Notes under the pieces: generated by a model | Told to the model about the DNA's origin: nothing | The model's input: the letters and a program-made list of their open reading frames with translations, nothing else | Databases searched by the model: none | Assembly: GCA_029288615.1 (NCBI GenBank) | Contig: JARIGV010000032.1 | Coordinates: 1 to 54,154, forward strand | DNA: 54,154 nt | Source: Candidatus Tayloriibacteriota bacterium | Lineage (GTDB): Bacteria > Patescibacteriota > Minisyncoccia > Phycocordibacterales > CAIRYW01 | Reading direction: 5' to 3' | Shown here: positions 52,229-54,154 of the stretch, in pieces | How positions within the stretch are numbered: the stretch's first letter is position 1 | Layout of the letters: each line of letters begins with the position of its first letter | Translations under genes and position numbers: made by a program

Positions 52229-54121
52229 ATGTCTAAAATAATTGGAATCGACCTCGGAACAACAAACTCTGCGGTCGCAGTGATGGAAGCAGGTGCTCCA
52301 AAGATCCTCGAAAATGCCGAGGGTGCACGCACAACGCCATCTATCGTTGCTGAATCAAAGGGAGGCGAACGACTCGCTGGCCTTCTTGCACGTCGACAGG
52401 CTGTCACAAACCCTACAAACACTATCTTCCAGATCAAACGATTCATCGGCCACACATTCGACGAGCCGGGAGTACAGAAAGATAAAGCATCTGTGCCTTA
52501 CAAAGTTGAGAAATCAGCAAATGGCGGTATCGAAGTAGAAATGGCTGGAAAGAAATATCGACCAGAAGAAATTTCTGCAATGATTCTTCAGAAACTAAAG
52601 GCAGATGCGGAAGCTCGCCTCGGGGAAAAAGTAACAGAAGCTGTGATTACAGTGCCGGCATACTTCAACGACGCACAGCGACAGGCCACAAAAGATGCAG
52701 GAAAGATCGCAGGTCTTGATGTAAAACGAATCATCAACGAGCCAACAGCAGCAGCTCTCGCATACGGATTCAACAAAAAGAAAGATGAAAAAATCGTTGT
52801 GTTCGACTTCGGTGGAGGTACATTTGATATCTCAGTTCTCGAAGTCGGAGATGATGTTGTTGAAGTAAAATCAACAGACGGGGACGCTCACCTTGGAGGT
52901 AAAGATATCGACCAGAAGATCATCGGCTTTCTTGCAGAAGAATTCAAAAAGGAATCTGGTATTGATGTTCGAAGCGACGCACTCGCTCTCCAGCGACTCG
53001 ATGAAGCAGCAGAAAAGGCAAAGATTGAGCTCTCAACAGCAGTACAGACTGAAGTAAACATTCCATTCATCACATCAGATGCTTCAGGACCACGACACCT
53101 CATCATCACTCTCACACGAGCAAAGCTTGAAGAACTCACAGGAGAATTTATCGAACGAGCGATGTCTATCACAAAGCGAGCGATGGAAGCATCACCATTT
53201 AAGATCGGGGATATCAACGAAGTAATCCTCGTTGGAGGACAGACTCGAATGCCAGCTCTCCAGGCTGCAGTAAAAGCATACTTCGGCAAAGAGCCAAACA
53301 TGAGTGTAAACCCAGACGAAGTAGTAGCACTCGGTGCTGCAATCCAGGCTGGAATTCTCGCAGGAGATGTTAAAGATGTACTTCTTCTCGATGTGATCCC
53401 GCTTTCACTCGGCATCGAAACAATGGGATCAGTAGCAACAAAACTTATCGAAAAGAACACAACTATTCCAACATCAAAGTCACAAGTATTCTCAACAGCA
53501 AGTGACAATCAGACATCTGTAGAGATCCACATCGTGCAGGGTGAACGAGCAATGGCGAAAGACAACAAATCTCTCGGCCGATTCATTCTCGATGGTATTC
53601 CACCAGCACCGCGAGGTATCCCACAGGTTGAAGTAACATTCGATGTTGATGCAAACGGAATCCTTAACGTAAAAGCAAAAGACAAATCAACAGGAAAAGA
53701 GCAGTCGATCCGTATCGAAGCAAGCTCAGGTCTTTCAAAAGAAGAGATCGAGAAAATGCAGAAAGATGCTGAGATGCATGCAGAAGAAGATAAGAACAAC
53801 AAAGAAATGGTTGATCTTCGAAACACTGCAGACCAGGCGATCTACACGGCTGAAAAAGCTATCAAAGATAATGGAGATAAAATTCCAGAAGATCTCAAGA
53901 AAAGCATTGAAGAAAAATCAGCAGCCCTCAAGAAAGATAAAGAGGGAACAGATAAGGCAGCACTAGAGAAATCTATCGAGGCGCTTTCAGCTGAGATCTC
54001 AAAGATCGGTGAGATGATGGCAAAGAATGCACAAAACGCAGGACAGCAGACACCTGGAGCAGATCAGAAACCAGAGGAACCAACTCGAGACGCAGAGACG
54101 AAACCCGAGGAAGGAAAATAA
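52229..54121 (+). CDS. dnaK: Hsp70 chaperone DnaK
   Basis: ATP-driven folding chaperone. 630 residues: phosphate loop 1 [16 protein letters not shown] near 5-20, phosphate loop 2 [18 protein letters not shown] near 190-207, adenosine site [17 protein letters not shown] near 332-348, then the hydrophobic [14 protein letters not shown] linker near 387-400, the peptide-binding beta domain and a helical lid ending in an acidic Gln/Pro-rich tail. Complete. No CIRCE element upstream, so HrcA control is not evident here. Confidence 0.97.
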   Translation: MSKIIGIDLGTTNSAVAVMEAGAPKILENAEGARTTPSIVAESKGGERLAGLLARRQAVTNPTNTIFQIKRFIGHTFDEPGVQKDKASVPYKVEKSANGGIEVEMAGKKYRPEEISAMILQKLKADAEARLGEKVTEAVITVPAYFNDAQRQATKDAGKIAGLDVKRIINEPTAAALAYGFNKKKDEKIVVFDFGGGTFDISVLEVGDDVVEVKSTDGDAHLGGKDIDQKIIGFLAEEFKKESGIDVRSDALALQRLDEAAEKAKIELSTAVQTEVNIPFITSDASGPRHLIITLTRAKLEELTGEFIERAMSITKRAMEASPFKIGDINEVILVGGQTRMPALQAAVKAYFGKEPNMSVNPDEVVALGAAIQAGILAGDVKDVLLLDVIPLSLGIETMGSVATKLIEKNTTIPTSKSQVFSTASDNQTSVEIHIVQGERAMAKDNKSLGRFILDGIPPAPRGIPQVEVTFDVDANGILNVKAKDKSTGKEQSIRIEASSGLSKEEIEKMQKDAEMHAEEDKNNKEMVDLRNTADQAIYTAEKAIKDNGDKIPEDLKKSIEEKSAALKKDKEGTDKAALEKSIEALSAEISKIGEMMAKNAQNAGQQTPGADQKPEEPTRDAETKPEEGK

Positions 54122-54126
54122 AGGAA

Positions 54127-54152
54127 TGCGCCGCCGCCAAGGCGGCGGCGCA
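54127..54152 (+). terminator. GC-rich hairpin after dnaK
   Basis: TGCGCCGCCGCC-AA-GGCGGCGGCGCA, 12 pairs, starting five bases after the dnaK stop. The T tail, if any, lies beyond the window edge. Confidence 0.7.
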
Positions 54153-54154
54153 CC

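Noticed and set aside
51104-52229. CIRCE/HrcA operator for grpE and dnaK
   Set aside because: No TTAGCACTC-N9-GAGTGCTAA-like inverted repeat is present upstream of either gene.

Overview
The window looks like a chromosomal segment of a Candidate Phyla Radiation bacterium (Patescibacteria, Parcubacteria-like). Supporting this are cut-down versions of universal proteins (AlaRS without its C-terminal domain, ATP synthase epsilon and delta lacking a domain, a riboflavin kinase domain on its own), a combined sigma-region-4/HARE-HTH regulator, moderate to low GC, heavy use of CGA for arginine, and many small orphan genes. The standard code (UGA = stop) fits: long ORFs are intact and one gene ends in TGA. 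This placement is an inference; no taxonomic marker could be searched.

Layout. (1) 1-5603: an AT-rich accessory block with defence-like genes: the 3' part of an OLD-family ATPase/TOPRIM nuclease abutting a PIN-domain protein, a 463-base spacer with a chain of strong hairpins, a protein ending in a HEPN motif, and an unknown partner gene. (2) 5689-14534: CDF metal transporter, FAD oxidoreductase, class I ribonucleotide reductase (nrdA, nrdB), tsaC, a UMP kinase-like gene and small orphans. (3) 14560-21021, minus strand: a complete nine-gene F1Fo ATP synthase operon with an added promoter in front of the c-subunit gene. (4) 21078-22500: riboflavin kinase domain, riboflavin synthase and lumazine synthase. 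(5) 22573-27074, minus strand: a higher-GC orphan, then an ahcY / phosphoribosyltransferase-like / PfkB kinase operon and an MltG-like gene. (6) 27186-41968: ychF, a DUF6881-like gene flanked by a duplicated ychF tail, two more MltG-like genes, a pilin-like membrane protein, a HAM1-like pyrophosphatase, a very large leuS, the sigma-4/HARE-HTH regulator, mnmA, a degenerate 16S rRNA fragment, a short alkyltransferase and a family-4 uracil-DNA glycosylase. (7) 42009-54154: alaS, two envelope genes, infA-rpmJ-rpsM-rpsK-rpsD-rpoA-rplQ-rplM-rpsI, and grpE-dnaK.

How the parts fit: region 3 makes or spends the proton gradient. The ahcY operon can break down S-adenosylhomocysteine and rephosphorylate the adenosine. 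The flavin genes cover only the last steps to FMN. The RNR small subunit carries the residue set of the oxygen-dependent Mn/Fe (class Ic) type. Expression seems to rely largely on leaderless messages: about a dozen start codons lie 4-12 bases after a good -10 box, often an extended TGn -10.

The most striking gene is leuS (1171 codons). It has an intact Nudix hydrolase domain inside the editing domain and a HAD-type phosphatase domain inside the zinc-ribbon region. The second most striking feature is the scrambled 16S rRNA fragment between mnmA and the alkyltransferase gene.
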